The notes beneath the pieces are model-generated. The model had not been told where the DNA came from. It saw only the letters and a program-made list of their open reading frames with translations, and made no database searches. The translations under genes were made by a program, and so were the position numbers. This document shows positions 26,963 through 35,877 of a DNA stretch of 64,000 bases, in pieces (position 1 is the stretch's first letter; each line of letters opens with the position of its first letter). Where the stretch lies: the NCBI GenBank assembly GCA_036321795.1, contig JAWQCY010000003.1, positions 62,001-126,000 of the forward strand. Direction: 5' to 3'. This DNA is from CAKVON01 sp902475665. Lineage in GTDB: Bacteria; Actinomycetota; Coriobacteriia; Coriobacteriales; Atopobiaceae.

Positions 26963-28458
26963 TTGACACCATGGACAGGGTCACTGTGAGCACGGCTAAC
27001 CTTCGAGGCATCGAGGCCCTTCCAGTCTCCGTCGAAATTAGCCTATCTGGAGGCATACCAGGACTCACTATCGTTGGAATGCCGGATGGGGCTGTTCTCG
27101 AGGCAAGATCGCGTATCAGGTGCGCAATCGCTTCGTGTGGGTTCGAGACTCCCAGGCTCCATGTAACCGTGAACCTTGCTCCTGCGGATATGAAAAAGAG
27201 CGGAACAGCTTTTGACCTTCCGATTGCGGCGGCTATTCTATGCGCAACGGGCCAAGTTCCGATCGAGCGTCTTGATGGGGCGTTGTTGTTCGGTGAGCTT
27301 GCGTTGGACGGAACGGTTCGGCCTGTTCGCGGTTCGATTGCATATGCGCTTTTGGCACGCGAGCTGGGGCTTCTGCCCTGCTCCGCGGATGATTCCTGCA
27401 TTGCTGGCGAAAACCTTCCTTCTTGGGGCCTGTCTTCGCTTAGGGATCTTCTTGGTAGCAGAAGGCCTATGAGTCTCGAGCTCGCTCGAAAGGTGTTGCA
27501 ATCGGTGCAGCCTGACGCTTCAGGGGAAATGGTCGACTTTGCAGACGTCGCTGACCAAGAAATTGCCAAGCGTGTGATGGTGATCAGTGCGACCGGTAAG
27601 CATGGCCTGCTTATGGTCGGGCCTCCCGGAACGGGAAAGACCATGCTTGCAAGAAGACTTCCTGGAATCATGCCCTCTCTTACGGATGCCGAACGGCTTG
27701 AGACGATGCTAATTCATTCGGTGTGCGGTCTTCCGAGTGAGGGGATTTCAAAGGGGGTACGTCCTTTCAGGGCACCGCACCATTCGGCATCGATGGCTGG
27801 CCTGCTTGGAGGCGGGAGGCCCGTACTTCCCGGTGAGGTTTCTTTGGCTCACAAAGGGGTGCTATTTCTTGATGAGATGCCAGAGATGTCGAGAAACGCT
27901 TTGCAGGGTCTTAGGCAACCCTTGGAGGAGCATGAGGTTCGAATCGTGCGGGTAGACGGTGTCTATTCGTTCCCGTGCGATTTCTTGTTGGTCGCCGCGG
28001 CGAACCCATGTCCTTGTGGACATCTGGGGGATCCAGGTCGGGATTGCAAGTGTTCGCCAAGCGAGGTTGAACGCTATTCGGGAAGAATCGGCGGTCCTCT
28101 GCGAGACCGAATTGACTTGCGCATAGATGTTGGCCGTCCTTCGTCACGTGAGGTAGTGCGGGGAGGAGGAGGTACCAGTAGCGATGCAATGCGTGAGATG
28201 GTTCAGTCCGGTCTCCTGTTCCGTGAATGGAGAAACGCTCGTTCCGATAATAAGAATGACCTATTTGAGTCATTTTCTGAGCAGGCAAAGAGAGCGCTGG
28301 AGTCTATGGCTGCTGGACTTTGCCTTGGCGGGCGTGGAATCATCCGCTGTGCCTCTGTCGCAAGAACGATTGCGGATCTTGCTGAGCGCGAGCTCGTTTT
28401 ACCCGATGACGTCGCTGAAGCGCTTGCCTATAGGAACAGAGGGGGTGATTCCATATGA
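26950..28458 (+). CDS. comM: YifB/ComM-family Mg-chelatase-like AAA ATPase
   Basis: A 502-residue protein. An N-terminal Lon-protease-like domain (GLTIVGMPDGAVLEARSR near 37) is followed by an AAA core with Walker A GPPGTGKTML (near 222) and Walker B LFLDEMPEM. A zinc-type CPCGHLGDPGRDCKC cluster and a C-terminal Mg-chelatase lid complete it. ComM in naturally competent Gram-negatives is a branch-migration helicase acting in transformation. The start may be ATG 26950 (13-bp overlap with yraN) or ATG 26971, which better matches the usual N-terminus; neither has a strong SD. Confidence 0.93.
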   Translation: MGRIVDTMDRVTVSTANLRGIEALPVSVEISLSGGIPGLTIVGMPDGAVLEARSRIRCAIASCGFETPRLHVTVNLAPADMKKSGTAFDLPIAAAILCATGQVPIERLDGALLFGELALDGTVRPVRGSIAYALLARELGLLPCSADDSCIAGENLPSWGLSSLRDLLGSRRPMSLELARKVLQSVQPDASGEMVDFADVADQEIAKRVMVISATGKHGLLMVGPPGTGKTMLARRLPGIMPSLTDAERLETMLIHSVCGLPSEGISKGVRPFRAPHHSASMAGLLGGGRPVLPGEVSLAHKGVLFLDEMPEMSRNALQGLRQPLEEHEVRIVRVDGVYSFPCDFLLVAAANPCPCGHLGDPGRDCKCSPSEVERYSGRIGGPLRDRIDLRIDVGRPSSREVVRGGGGTSSDAMREMVQSGLLFREWRNARSDNKNDLFESFSEQAKRALESMAAGLCLGGRGIIRCASVARTIADLAERELVLPDDVAEALAYRNRGGDSI

Positions 28459-29372
28459 GCTTGCAGCCATGCGAGATAAAGGGGGAGATGTTTGAAATAG
28501 GATGCGGCGAAGAAGGCTGGCCACAATCGTTTGACTGTTTGCCAAATGCCATGAGTCGGATCTATGGCATTGGCTCGCGTTCTGTCCTGCTTGAACCATG
28601 CCTTGCGGTGATAGGGGCTCGGCGGGCCACCCCGTATGGTCTTGCCGCAGCGGAGATGGCTGGAAGGATTGCGGCCGAATGTGATGTTGTAATCGTTTCT
28701 GGTGGTGCCATGGGTTGTGATGCGGCGGCATGCAGGGCTGCTATGGCCGCCGGGGGAAAGGTCATCGTGATTTCCGGATGTGGCGCAGACGTGATATATC
28801 CCCGGTCATCAGAAGACGTGTTTCTGGAGGCTTCAGGCCGTGGCGGAGCGATAATCTCATTCGAAAAGTGGGGCACTCCTCCCAGGCGCTATGCTTTTCC
28901 GAAGCGTAATCGTGCGATTGCCGCTTTGTGCACAAGCTTGATTGTTACCGAGGCGGGAGTTCCGTCTGGCACTTTCGGAACTGCCCAGGAGGCAGATTCA
29001 CTTGGCAGAAATGTCTACTCGGTTCCAGGGTCAATATTCTCTCCAGAGTCTCGCGGCACTAATCAGCTGATAGAACAAGGCGCCGCCGTAATAGTTGATG
29101 AGCTATCGCTGGAATCACGCATATCGCTCGATTTTTCAAGACAAAGGATTATTGTCCCAACGGAAACGCCGGACAGGGGCCGTGTCCTGTCCGCGCTTGT
29201 TGCCAGCCCCATGAGGGCCGACGAGATATCGACGCGTTTGGGTTCTGATGTCCTGACGGTGGTCAGGTCTCTCTCGGATTACGAGGCGCGTGGCCTTGTG
29301 GAAAGGTTACCAGACGGAAGATACGTGGCGTCTAGGGAGGCTCTCCTGATGGAAAATAGGAAGGATTGTTAA
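28455..29372 (+). CDS. dprA: DNA-processing protein DprA
   Basis: A 305-residue DprA/Smf protein that binds incoming single-stranded DNA and loads RecA. The Rossmann-like domain shows CLAVIGARRATPYGL, VIVSGGAMGCDAAA and GTPPRRYAFPKRNRAIAAL (a variant of the usual P-x-R-x-FPxRNR). A C-terminal winged-helix part (about 235-300) follows. ATGA overlap with comM. Together with comM it hints at DNA uptake ability, although no comEA/comEC or pilus genes lie in this window. Confidence 0.95.
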   Translation: MSLQPCEIKGEMFEIGCGEEGWPQSFDCLPNAMSRIYGIGSRSVLLEPCLAVIGARRATPYGLAAAEMAGRIAAECDVVIVSGGAMGCDAAACRAAMAAGGKVIVISGCGADVIYPRSSEDVFLEASGRGGAIISFEKWGTPPRRYAFPKRNRAIAALCTSLIVTEAGVPSGTFGTAQEADSLGRNVYSVPGSIFSPESRGTNQLIEQGAAVIVDELSLESRISLDFSRQRIIVPTETPDRGRVLSALVASPMRADEISTRLGSDVLTVVRSLSDYEARGLVERLPDGRYVASREALLMENRKDC

Positions 29373-29390
29373 TCAGCTGATGGGAGTCGG

Positions 29391-30746
29391 ATGTCTGACG
29401 GAGTCGTTGTCAATGTTGTCGGTGGCGGACTTGCTGGCAGTGAGTGCGCCCTACAACTCGCTGCTAGAGGAATGAAAGTCCGGCTCTTTGAGCAAAGGCC
29501 CGCTCATGCGTCCGCCGCACACCATGGGTCTGATTTTGCTGAGCTCGTTTGCTCCAACTCTCTGAAGTCCCTTCGTGAAGATAGTGCCGCAGGCCTTTTG
29601 AAGCATGAGCTTTTAGTTATGGGCAGTAAGCTTCTCGCCATAGCTCTTGAATGCTCTGTTCCCGCGGGCGGGGCTCTTGCTGTAGACAGAGGAAGGTTCT
29701 CTGGTGCGGTGACTGCTGCCGTCGAGAAAGATCCCAATATCGAAATCGTGCGGGAGAGGGTCGACCAGATTCCCCCTGAGCCTTGCGTTATCGCCGCCGG
29801 TCCGCTCTGTTCCGACGGCTTGTTTGAGGACATCTTGTCTCACGTTGGTGGAGAGCGTGGCTCTTTTTATGACGCCGCTGCGCCTATTGTGGACGCTGCT
29901 AGCCTCGATATGGATATCGTGTTCTCACAGTCTCGATATGAGGAGCAGGGGTTGGGCGACTACCTTAACTGTCCTTTTGAGCGTGACGAGTACGAGGTTT
30001 TCTGGCATGAGCTTGTTAGCGCGAAGCGGGTAGTGTCTAAGGAGTTCGAACAAACAGATCTGTTTTGCGCCTGCCAGCCCGCCGAGGAGGTCGCGCGGAC
30101 GGGGGTTGATTCGCTTAGGTTTGGGGCCATGAAACCCGTGGGCCTTACTGATCCACGTTCTGGCCGACGTCCGTGGGCCGCAGTTCAGTTGCGTGCTGAA
30201 AACTCTGACCATGCCGCGTATAACATCGTCGGATTCCAGACTAATCTTACGTGGCCCGAACAGCGTCGCGTGTTTCGTATGATTCCTGGTCTCGAGAATG
30301 CCGAATTCTTTCGATATGGAGTCATGCATCGCAATTCTTTTATTGACTCGCCACGCGCCCTTGACGAGACCTTTGCCCTTCCGGGGTCTTGTGTTAGGTT
30401 TGCGGGCCAGATAACTGGTACCGAAGGGTATACCGAAGCCATTGCCTCTGGACTGGTCGCTGCGTTGAACACGTATGCCGATGTCAATGGGCGGAATCGC
30501 CTTGCGTTGCCGCGCACGAGTGCATTTGGTTCGCTTGTTGCGTATGCGACTGACCCAAACACCAACCCTTATCAACCGATGCATGTCAATTTCGGCATCT
30601 TTCCTCCGCTTGAGCCTCCAGTGCGTAAGAAGAGGGAGCGTTTTGCTGCCTATTCAGCGCGCTCGCGGAAAGAGCTTCTTGAGTACATCTCTGCGAGGTC
30701 CGACTTGTTTGGCGATGTCACGCCAAGTTGGGGCGTTTCTGAATGA
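29391..30746 (+). CDS. trmFO: Methylenetetrahydrofolate-tRNA-(uracil-5-)-methyltransferase TrmFO
   Basis: A 451-residue flavoprotein making m5U54 in the tRNA T-loop using 5,10-methylene-THF. The FAD-binding VNVVGGGLAGSECALQLA starts at residue 8. The folate/catalytic Cys region VCSNSLKSLREDSAAGLLKHE and the late FAGQITGTEGYTEAIASG motif are diagnostic. TrmFO is mainly a Gram-positive/Firmicutes-type enzyme; its presence in a high-G+C genome supports Coriobacteriia. It precedes xerC (ATGA overlap), an order also common in Firmicutes. Confidence 0.96.
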   Translation: MSDGVVVNVVGGGLAGSECALQLAARGMKVRLFEQRPAHASAAHHGSDFAELVCSNSLKSLREDSAAGLLKHELLVMGSKLLAIALECSVPAGGALAVDRGRFSGAVTAAVEKDPNIEIVRERVDQIPPEPCVIAAGPLCSDGLFEDILSHVGGERGSFYDAAAPIVDAASLDMDIVFSQSRYEEQGLGDYLNCPFERDEYEVFWHELVSAKRVVSKEFEQTDLFCACQPAEEVARTGVDSLRFGAMKPVGLTDPRSGRRPWAAVQLRAENSDHAAYNIVGFQTNLTWPEQRRVFRMIPGLENAEFFRYGVMHRNSFIDSPRALDETFALPGSCVRFAGQITGTEGYTEAIASGLVAALNTYADVNGRNRLALPRTSAFGSLVAYATDPNTNPYQPMHVNFGIFPPLEPPVRKKRERFAAYSARSRKELLEYISARSDLFGDVTPSWGVSE

Positions 30747-31696
30747 CTAAGGACGTAACGAGTCGGGGTCGTGTTTCTCGGAAATGTGAAGAAGCCGCTG
30801 GGGCGTTTATCAGTTACCTCTCCGAAGTGAGAAATCTTTCACCCAACACAGTCCGAGCATATGAGACTGATCTAGATGCCTATGCGCGTTGGGTTAATCG
30901 GGTTGGAATCGATTGGGTCTCGGTGTCACACCGGGAGCTTCGTTCGTATCTCACCGAGCTGTCTCGGGCAAGATACTCGAGGAGGACAATCAACAGGCAT
31001 CTCTCCGCCATCCGGGCTTTTTATCGATGGCTTGTCGAATCTGGTGTCACCACCGTAGACGTGGCTGCGGCTGTAGAGAGCCCGAAGCTGTTAAAAACCA
31101 TTCCGCATATCTTGACTGAGGACCAGGCCGTTTCCCTTGTAAATTCAATTGAGGGGCATGATCCCGTATCCCTCAGGGATCGAGCTTTCTTCGAGCTTTT
31201 GTATGCGAGCGGTGCGCGAATTTCGGAGATTGCCGCGCTACGCCCCCAGGATGTTGATGTTGCGCGCCAGCAGGTGGTTTTGTTTGGAAAAGGATCAAAG
31301 CAAAGAATCGTTCCGCTGTACCCACGTGCCATCAGTTCATTTGAGGAGTATCTGGCAGGCGGGAGACCCAGGTTGATTGCTAAGAGAAAAGGGGGCGTGC
31401 CTCCGACGGGTTCGTTGTTTATATCAACAAGGGGAAATGACATGAGCGCTGCCTCGCTTCGTGCTGTATTCGAAAGAAGGGCTCGGGCTGTTGGAATAGA
31501 GGCGGGTGCTTCTCCGCATGCTATGCGGCATACTTTTGCAACTGAGCTTCTTGACGGGGGCGCTGATCTGCGGAGCGTTCAAGAGCTTCTTGGTCATGAG
31601 AGCCTGTCTACAACGCAGGTCTACACTCACACCTCGATTGGCCGTCTCAAGGATGCCGCTCGTCAGGCTCACCCTCGCAGTGGCTCAGATATGTAG
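30743..31696 (+). CDS. xerC: Tyrosine recombinase XerC/XerD
   Basis: A 317-residue tyrosine recombinase. The N-terminal SAM-like core-binding domain (LSPNTVRAYETDLDAY) spans about 15-105. The catalytic domain has its first Arg in LYASGARISEIAAL, then HAMRHTFATELL, the LGH box in VQELLGHESLSTTQ and the nucleophile Tyr in QVYTHTS. It resolves chromosome dimers at dif. Location beside trmFO and upstream of rpsB supports a housekeeping Xer role rather than a phage integrase. Confidence 0.93.
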   Translation: MTKDVTSRGRVSRKCEEAAGAFISYLSEVRNLSPNTVRAYETDLDAYARWVNRVGIDWVSVSHRELRSYLTELSRARYSRRTINRHLSAIRAFYRWLVESGVTTVDVAAAVESPKLLKTIPHILTEDQAVSLVNSIEGHDPVSLRDRAFFELLYASGARISEIAALRPQDVDVARQQVVLFGKGSKQRIVPLYPRAISSFEEYLAGGRPRLIAKRKGGVPPTGSLFISTRGNDMSAASLRAVFERRARAVGIEAGASPHAMRHTFATELLDGGADLRSVQELLGHESLSTTQVYTHTSIGRLKDAARQAHPRSGSDM

Positions 31697-31738
31697 CCGC
31701 TGCGAAGCATCTTTTTCGTGGCTTTAGCGTGTTCGTGC

Positions 31739-31747
31739 TGCTATACT
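31739..31747 (+). promoter_or_regulatory. Extended -10 promoter of rpsB-tsf
   Basis: TGC followed by TATACT. It would start a leader of about 135 nt before rpsB. Confidence 0.6.
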
Positions 31748-31786
31748 TCCAATTTGTTGTGCAGAAGCACGACATACATTTCACAC

Positions 31787-31859
31787 GCGTGGCTACTTGG
31801 TGGCCATGGTGCCTGGGGCGAAAGCCACGCCTCGGGTGGTCCACTGGGGCTAATACCAC
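31787..31859 (+). promoter_or_regulatory. Structured rpsB leader
   Basis: An 8-bp helix, GCGTGGCT (31787-31794) with AGCCACGC (31823-31830), encloses a GC-rich segment. A second, 5-bp helix pairs GTGGT (31836-31840) with ACCAC (31855-31859) just before the SD. S2 autoregulates its mRNA leader in other bacteria; by analogy this is a candidate S2-binding element. Confidence 0.45.
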
Positions 31860-31887
31860 GCGGAGGCCAACCAACGGAGGTTAGAAC

Positions 31888-32628
31888 ATGGCTGTCAAGA
31901 TTAACATTAAGACCCTGCTCGAGGCCGGCTGCCACTATGGCCACCAGACCCGTCGCTGGAACCCGAAGATGAAGCCCTACATCTTCGGTGAGCGCAACGA
32001 TATCTACATCCTTGACCTTAAGCAGACCGTCGTCGATGCCGACAAGGCTTACTCCTTCCTGAAGGAGACTGCTGCCAAGGGCGGCAAGGTTCTGTTTGTT
32101 GGCACCAAGAAGCAGGCCCAGGAGCCCATCGCCACGCAGGCTGAGCGTTGTGGCATGCCCTTCATTAACCAGCGCTGGCTCGGCGGCATGCTCACCAACT
32201 TCGTTACCATGCGTTCCCGCATCGACCGCATGGAGGAGCTCGAGGCCATGGTCGAGGACGGCCGCATGGCCGCTCGCGGCAAGAAGGAGCAGTCCGTGCT
32301 GACCAAGGAGCTCGAGAAGCTCCAGCGCAACCTCGGCGGCGTCCGTGACATGAAGGCCATCCCGCAGGCTCTCTTCGTTGTCGACACCAAGCGCGAGGAG
32401 CTCGCCGTGCGCGAGGCCAACCGCCTGCACATCCCTGTCGTCGGCCTTCTGGATACCAACTCTGACCCTGACGTGATCGACTACGGCGTTCCCGCCAACG
32501 ACGACGCCATCCGCTCCGTCTCGCTGATGTGCGAGCTTATGGCTGACGCCGTTCTGGCTGGCACTGGCAAGGAGCAGATCACCGAGGCTGAGATGGCCGC
32601 TCCCGCCGAGGCCCCCAAGGCCGAGTAG
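31888..32628 (+). CDS. rpsB: 30S ribosomal protein S2
   Basis: A 246-residue S2 with INIKTLLEAGCHYGHQTRRWNPKM at the N-terminus (in two overlapping conserved blocks) and the central RWLGGMLTNFVTMRSRI. A short Ala/Glu/Pro tail follows the core. ATG 31888 has GGAGG nearby. It is followed by tsf, the near-universal order, and preceded by a structured leader. Confidence 0.97.
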   Translation: MAVKINIKTLLEAGCHYGHQTRRWNPKMKPYIFGERNDIYILDLKQTVVDADKAYSFLKETAAKGGKVLFVGTKKQAQEPIATQAERCGMPFINQRWLGGMLTNFVTMRSRIDRMEELEAMVEDGRMAARGKKEQSVLTKELEKLQRNLGGVRDMKAIPQALFVVDTKREELAVREANRLHIPVVGLLDTNSDPDVIDYGVPANDDAIRSVSLMCELMADAVLAGTGKEQITEAEMAAPAEAPKAE

Positions 32629-32685
32629 CACCGGGTACAAACCCGTTTGAATCGTTTGATCTACGACCCCAAAGGAGGGGCACAC

Positions 32686-33561
32686 ATGGCTCAGATTACC
32701 GCCGCTCTCGTTAAGCAGCTTCGCGAGATGACCGACTCTCCGATGATGGAGTGCAAGAAGGCTCTCGTCGAGGCCGATGGCGATCTCGAGAAGGCCGTTG
32801 ACGTCCTGCGTAAGATGGGTGTCGCCAAGGCCGTCAAGCGTGCTGGTCGTGACACCAACGAGGGCACTGTCGCTGCCTTCATCGCCGAGGATGGCAAGTC
32901 TGGCGCTATCCTGGAGCTCACTTGCGAGACCGACTTCGTTGGCACCAACCCCAAGTTCACTGGCTTCGCCCAGAAGCTTGCCCAGGCTGTCGCCGAGAAC
33001 GATCCCGCTGATGTCGAGGCACTCAAGGCTTGTCCGCTTGATGGCAGCACCGTTGATGCCGAGCTCACCGAGATGATTCACAACATTGGTGAGAACATGA
33101 AGATCGCTCGCTTCCACCGTGTCAGCGTTGAGAACGGCGCTCTTTCCAGCTATGTCCACTCCAACGGCAAGCTTGGCGACATCGTGTCCTTCACGTTCGC
33201 CAACGCCGAGACCGCTTCCAACGACGAGTTCAAGACCTTTGCCCACGACGTCGCCATGCAGGTTGCTGCCGCGGGTCCCGTCTCCGCCCGTCGTGAGGAC
33301 TTCCCCTCCGAGATCGTTGAGCACGAGAAGGCCATCTACATTGCTCAGGCCGCCGAGTCTGGCAAGCCCGAGGCCATTCAGGAGCGCATGGCTCTTGGCA
33401 AGCTCGAGAAGTTCTACAAGGAGAACGTCCTGACCGAGCAGCAGTTCATCAAGGACAGCTCCGTCACCGTCAAGGAGCTTGCTCAGCAGGTTTCCAAGGC
33501 CTGCGGCGACACCATTGAGATTGTTGCTTTCGATCGTTACTCCTTTGGTGAGGACAACTAA
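32686..33561 (+). CDS. tsf: Elongation factor Ts
   Basis: A 291-residue nucleotide exchange factor for EF-Tu. The N-terminal UBA-like domain (VKQLREMTDSPMMECKKAL) and the TDFV motif in LTCETDFVGTNPKF, which inserts into EF-Tu, are clear. I chose ATG 32686, with AAAGGAGGGG just upstream. It shares the rpsB transcript (57-bp gap) and is followed by a strong terminator. Confidence 0.97.
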   Translation: MAQITAALVKQLREMTDSPMMECKKALVEADGDLEKAVDVLRKMGVAKAVKRAGRDTNEGTVAAFIAEDGKSGAILELTCETDFVGTNPKFTGFAQKLAQAVAENDPADVEALKACPLDGSTVDAELTEMIHNIGENMKIARFHRVSVENGALSSYVHSNGKLGDIVSFTFANAETASNDEFKTFAHDVAMQVAAAGPVSARREDFPSEIVEHEKAIYIAQAAESGKPEAIQERMALGKLEKFYKENVLTEQQFIKDSSVTVKELAQQVSKACGDTIEIVAFDRYSFGEDN

Positions 33562-33587
33562 GGCCTAACTGGTTTTGTGATGTTTGA

Positions 33588-33618
33588 GGGGGCTGGCGCC
33601 TATGCGCTGGCCCCCTTT
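33588..33618 (+). terminator. Terminator of rpsB-tsf
   Basis: A 12-bp helix, GGGGGCTGGCGC (33588-33599) with GCGCTGGCCCCC (33604-33615), two G-U pairs in the middle and a 4-nt loop, then TTT. Confidence 0.85.
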
Positions 33619-33673
33619 CATGTGCAGGGACTCGGCAGCTTACGGGTACATATGTGGGGCGGTTGCCGGGCTC

Positions 33674-33682
33674 TGCTAGAAT
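33674..33682 (+). promoter_or_regulatory. Extended -10 promoter of the pyrH operon
   Basis: TGC followed by TAGAAT; no clear -35 at 17 bp. It would drive pyrH-frr-uppS and possibly the downstream cdsA-to-ispG genes. Confidence 0.55.
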
Positions 33683-33753
33683 CAACAAGGTCTGGGCTGA
33701 AGCTCCAGTCCTTCTCTACATCATTTGTCTGACGATACAAGGGGGTCGTTAGC

Positions 33754-34479
33754 TTGTCCGATTACAAGTACAAGCGCGTTCTGCTTAAGCTGTCTGGTGA
33801 GGCTCTCATGGGAAGCGGTGACTACGGCATCGACCCCGATATGCTCGAGAAGCTCGCGCATGAGATTAAGTCCGTTTATGACAATGGGGCTCAAATTGCC
33901 ATCGTTGTCGGTGGTGGCAACATTTTCCGTGGCCTTTCTGGTGCCGCCGCGGGAATGGATCGTGCCCAGGCTGACTGCATGGGCATGCTTGCTACCGTTA
34001 TGAACGCCCTGGCACTGCAGGACTGCTTCGAGCGTCATGACATGATGTGTCGCGTCATGAGTGCTATCGAGATGCATGAGGTCGCCGAATCATATATCCG
34101 CCGTCGTGCTGTTCGACACCTCGAGAAGGGTCGCATCACGATTTTTGCTGCGGGCACCGGCAACCCTTACTTCACGACCGATACCGCCGCTGCCCTGCGT
34201 GCATGCGAGATTGATGCCGAGGTCCTCATGAAGGCGACCAAGGTCGACGGCATCTATGACATGGACCCCGTCAAGCACCCCGAGGCTAAGAAGTTTGACA
34301 GGATTTCCTACATTGACGTTCTGACGCGTGACCTCAAGGTCATGGATGCTACCGCCACGGCACTGTGCCATGACAATCACATGCCCATTCTGGTGTTTAA
34401 CATCGACCAGCCCGGCGTCTTCGACAAGGCGCTGCGCGGCGATGTCGTTGGTACGACTGTCATCGAAGAGGAGAACTAA
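33754..34479 (+). CDS. pyrH: UMP kinase
   Basis: A 241-residue amino-acid-kinase-fold enzyme, UMP to UDP. Motifs: KRVLLKLSGEALMG at the N-terminus, VVGGGNIFRG near 50 and the TDTAAALRACEIDAE segment. The start is TTG 33754, with AAGGGGG upstream; no better codon fits the family N-terminus. It precedes frr, its usual neighbour. Confidence 0.96.
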   Translation: MSDYKYKRVLLKLSGEALMGSGDYGIDPDMLEKLAHEIKSVYDNGAQIAIVVGGGNIFRGLSGAAAGMDRAQADCMGMLATVMNALALQDCFERHDMMCRVMSAIEMHEVAESYIRRRAVRHLEKGRITIFAAGTGNPYFTTDTAAALRACEIDAEVLMKATKVDGIYDMDPVKHPEAKKFDRISYIDVLTRDLKVMDATATALCHDNHMPILVFNIDQPGVFDKALRGDVVGTTVIEEEN

Positions 34480-34481
34480 CC

Positions 34482-35027
34482 ATGAGCGAGATTTGCGATA
34501 ACGCCCGCGCCCACATGGAGAAGTGCATCTCTGCGCTTAGCAATAACTTCTCCAAGGTCCGTACTGGCCGTGCCAACCCCCACATTCTCGACGAGATTCG
34601 CGTCGACTACTATGGCCAGCCCACTCCCATCACCCAGCTTGCCGGCGTGAAGCTTCCCGAGGCCAGCATGCTCGTTGTCGAGCCTTGGGACAAGTCTGCC
34701 CTTGTCGCTATCGAGCGTGCCATTGCCACCTCTGACCTCGGCATCACCCCGAGCAACGATGGTGTCTGCATTCGCCTTCCGTTCCCCAGGCCCACGGAGG
34801 AGCGTCGTAAGGAGCTCGCCAAGGAGTGCCGTCACCTTGCCGAGGAGGCGCGCATCGCCATTCGTAACGTTCGTCGTGACGCCAACAACAAGGTTGAGCG
34901 TGACGAGGAATTCACTGATGACGATGTCAAGCGTGAGCAGGCCCAGATTCAGAAGCTCACCGACTCTTATGTCGACAAGATCGACGCCATGCTTAAGGAC
35001 AAAGAAGCCGAGGTTATGGAGATCTAG
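34482..35027 (+). CDS. frr: Ribosome recycling factor
   Basis: A 181-residue RRF that, with EF-G, splits post-termination ribosomes. Recognised by the KVRTGRANPHILDEIRVDYYG region near 25-45, PFPRPTEERRKEL near 105 and a C-terminal helix with TDSYVDKIDAM. ATG 34482 lies two bases after the pyrH stop with GAGGAG upstream. Confidence 0.97.
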   Translation: MSEICDNARAHMEKCISALSNNFSKVRTGRANPHILDEIRVDYYGQPTPITQLAGVKLPEASMLVVEPWDKSALVAIERAIATSDLGITPSNDGVCIRLPFPRPTEERRKELAKECRHLAEEARIAIRNVRRDANNKVERDEEFTDDDVKREQAQIQKLTDSYVDKIDAMLKDKEAEVMEI

Positions 35028-35819
35028 GTGGAACGTGACGAGAAGAAGCTCGGGCTGTATTTCTGCAACCCTCCGGCTGACGTAAGCCTTGATGACGTCG
35101 ACTTGTCTCGCGTCCCTTCTCACATCTCCATCATCATGGATGGCAACGGTCGTTGGGCTACCGCTCGTGGACTAGACCGCAGCCAGGGGCATGTCGCAGG
35201 AATCAAGTCTCTTCGCGAGACGATTACTGCTTGCGTTCGCCTTGGGGTGGATGTGCTTTCGGCATATGCCTTCTCGACGGAAAACTGGAAGCGACCTCAG
35301 CGTGAGGTTGACCTTCTCATGCATCTCTTTGCGTCCACTCTCGTGAAGGAGCTTCCGCTTTTCCATAAGGAGAACGTGCGCCTGGAATTCCTCGGTGACA
35401 TCGACGCGCTTCCCGAGAAGACTCGCGCTACCTTCATGCGTGGCCTCGAGGAGACTCGTGACAATACGGGGATGACGCTTGCGCTCGCGGTGAACTACGG
35501 GTCTCGAGCCGAGATCGCTCGCGCTGCGCGACTCATCGCTGAGGAAGTAGCCGCCGGTTGCCTTAAGCCAGAAGACGTCAATCAGGATGTCGTTGCATCA
35601 AAGCTGTATGGAGCCGACTTGCCAGACCCTGAGCTTCTCATCCGCACCTCTGGTGAGCTCAGGCTCTCAAATTATCTTCTTTGGCAGCTTGCGTATACCG
35701 AGTTCTATGTGACTCCTGTCATGTGGCCGGATTTCGGTAGGTGGGAATTGCTTCGTGCCATCAGGTCTTTCCAGGGTCGAGATCGTCGGTTTGGTGGCGT
35801 CCACGGCTCCGGCGCCTAA
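35028..35819 (+). CDS. uppS: Undecaprenyl diphosphate synthase (cis-prenyltransferase)
   Basis: A 263-residue UPP synthase making the C55 lipid carrier for cell-wall synthesis. The catalytic Asp38 lies in HISIIMDGNGRWA; AYAFSTENWKRP and, near the C-terminus, LLIRTSGELRLSNYLLWQ complete the signature. The GTG start follows the frr stop without a gap. It consumes precursors from the MEP pathway, three enzymes of which are encoded nearby (dxr, ispG, and ispH further on). Confidence 0.96.
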   Translation: MERDEKKLGLYFCNPPADVSLDDVDLSRVPSHISIIMDGNGRWATARGLDRSQGHVAGIKSLRETITACVRLGVDVLSAYAFSTENWKRPQREVDLLMHLFASTLVKELPLFHKENVRLEFLGDIDALPEKTRATFMRGLEETRDNTGMTLALAVNYGSRAEIARAARLIAEEVAAGCLKPEDVNQDVVASKLYGADLPDPELLIRTSGELRLSNYLLWQLAYTEFYVTPVMWPDFGRWELLRAIRSFQGRDRRFGGVHGSGA

Positions 35820-35877
35820 CCGTACGCTCCCTCGCTCCCACAATTGGTATTTCCAGTAAAGGACGTGTGCTTCTCAA

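Noticed and set aside
30743..31696. xerC as an integrase marking a mobile element
   Set aside because: Its sequence and its location between trmFO and rpsB are those of the housekeeping recombinase; no att-like repeats or phage genes flank it.
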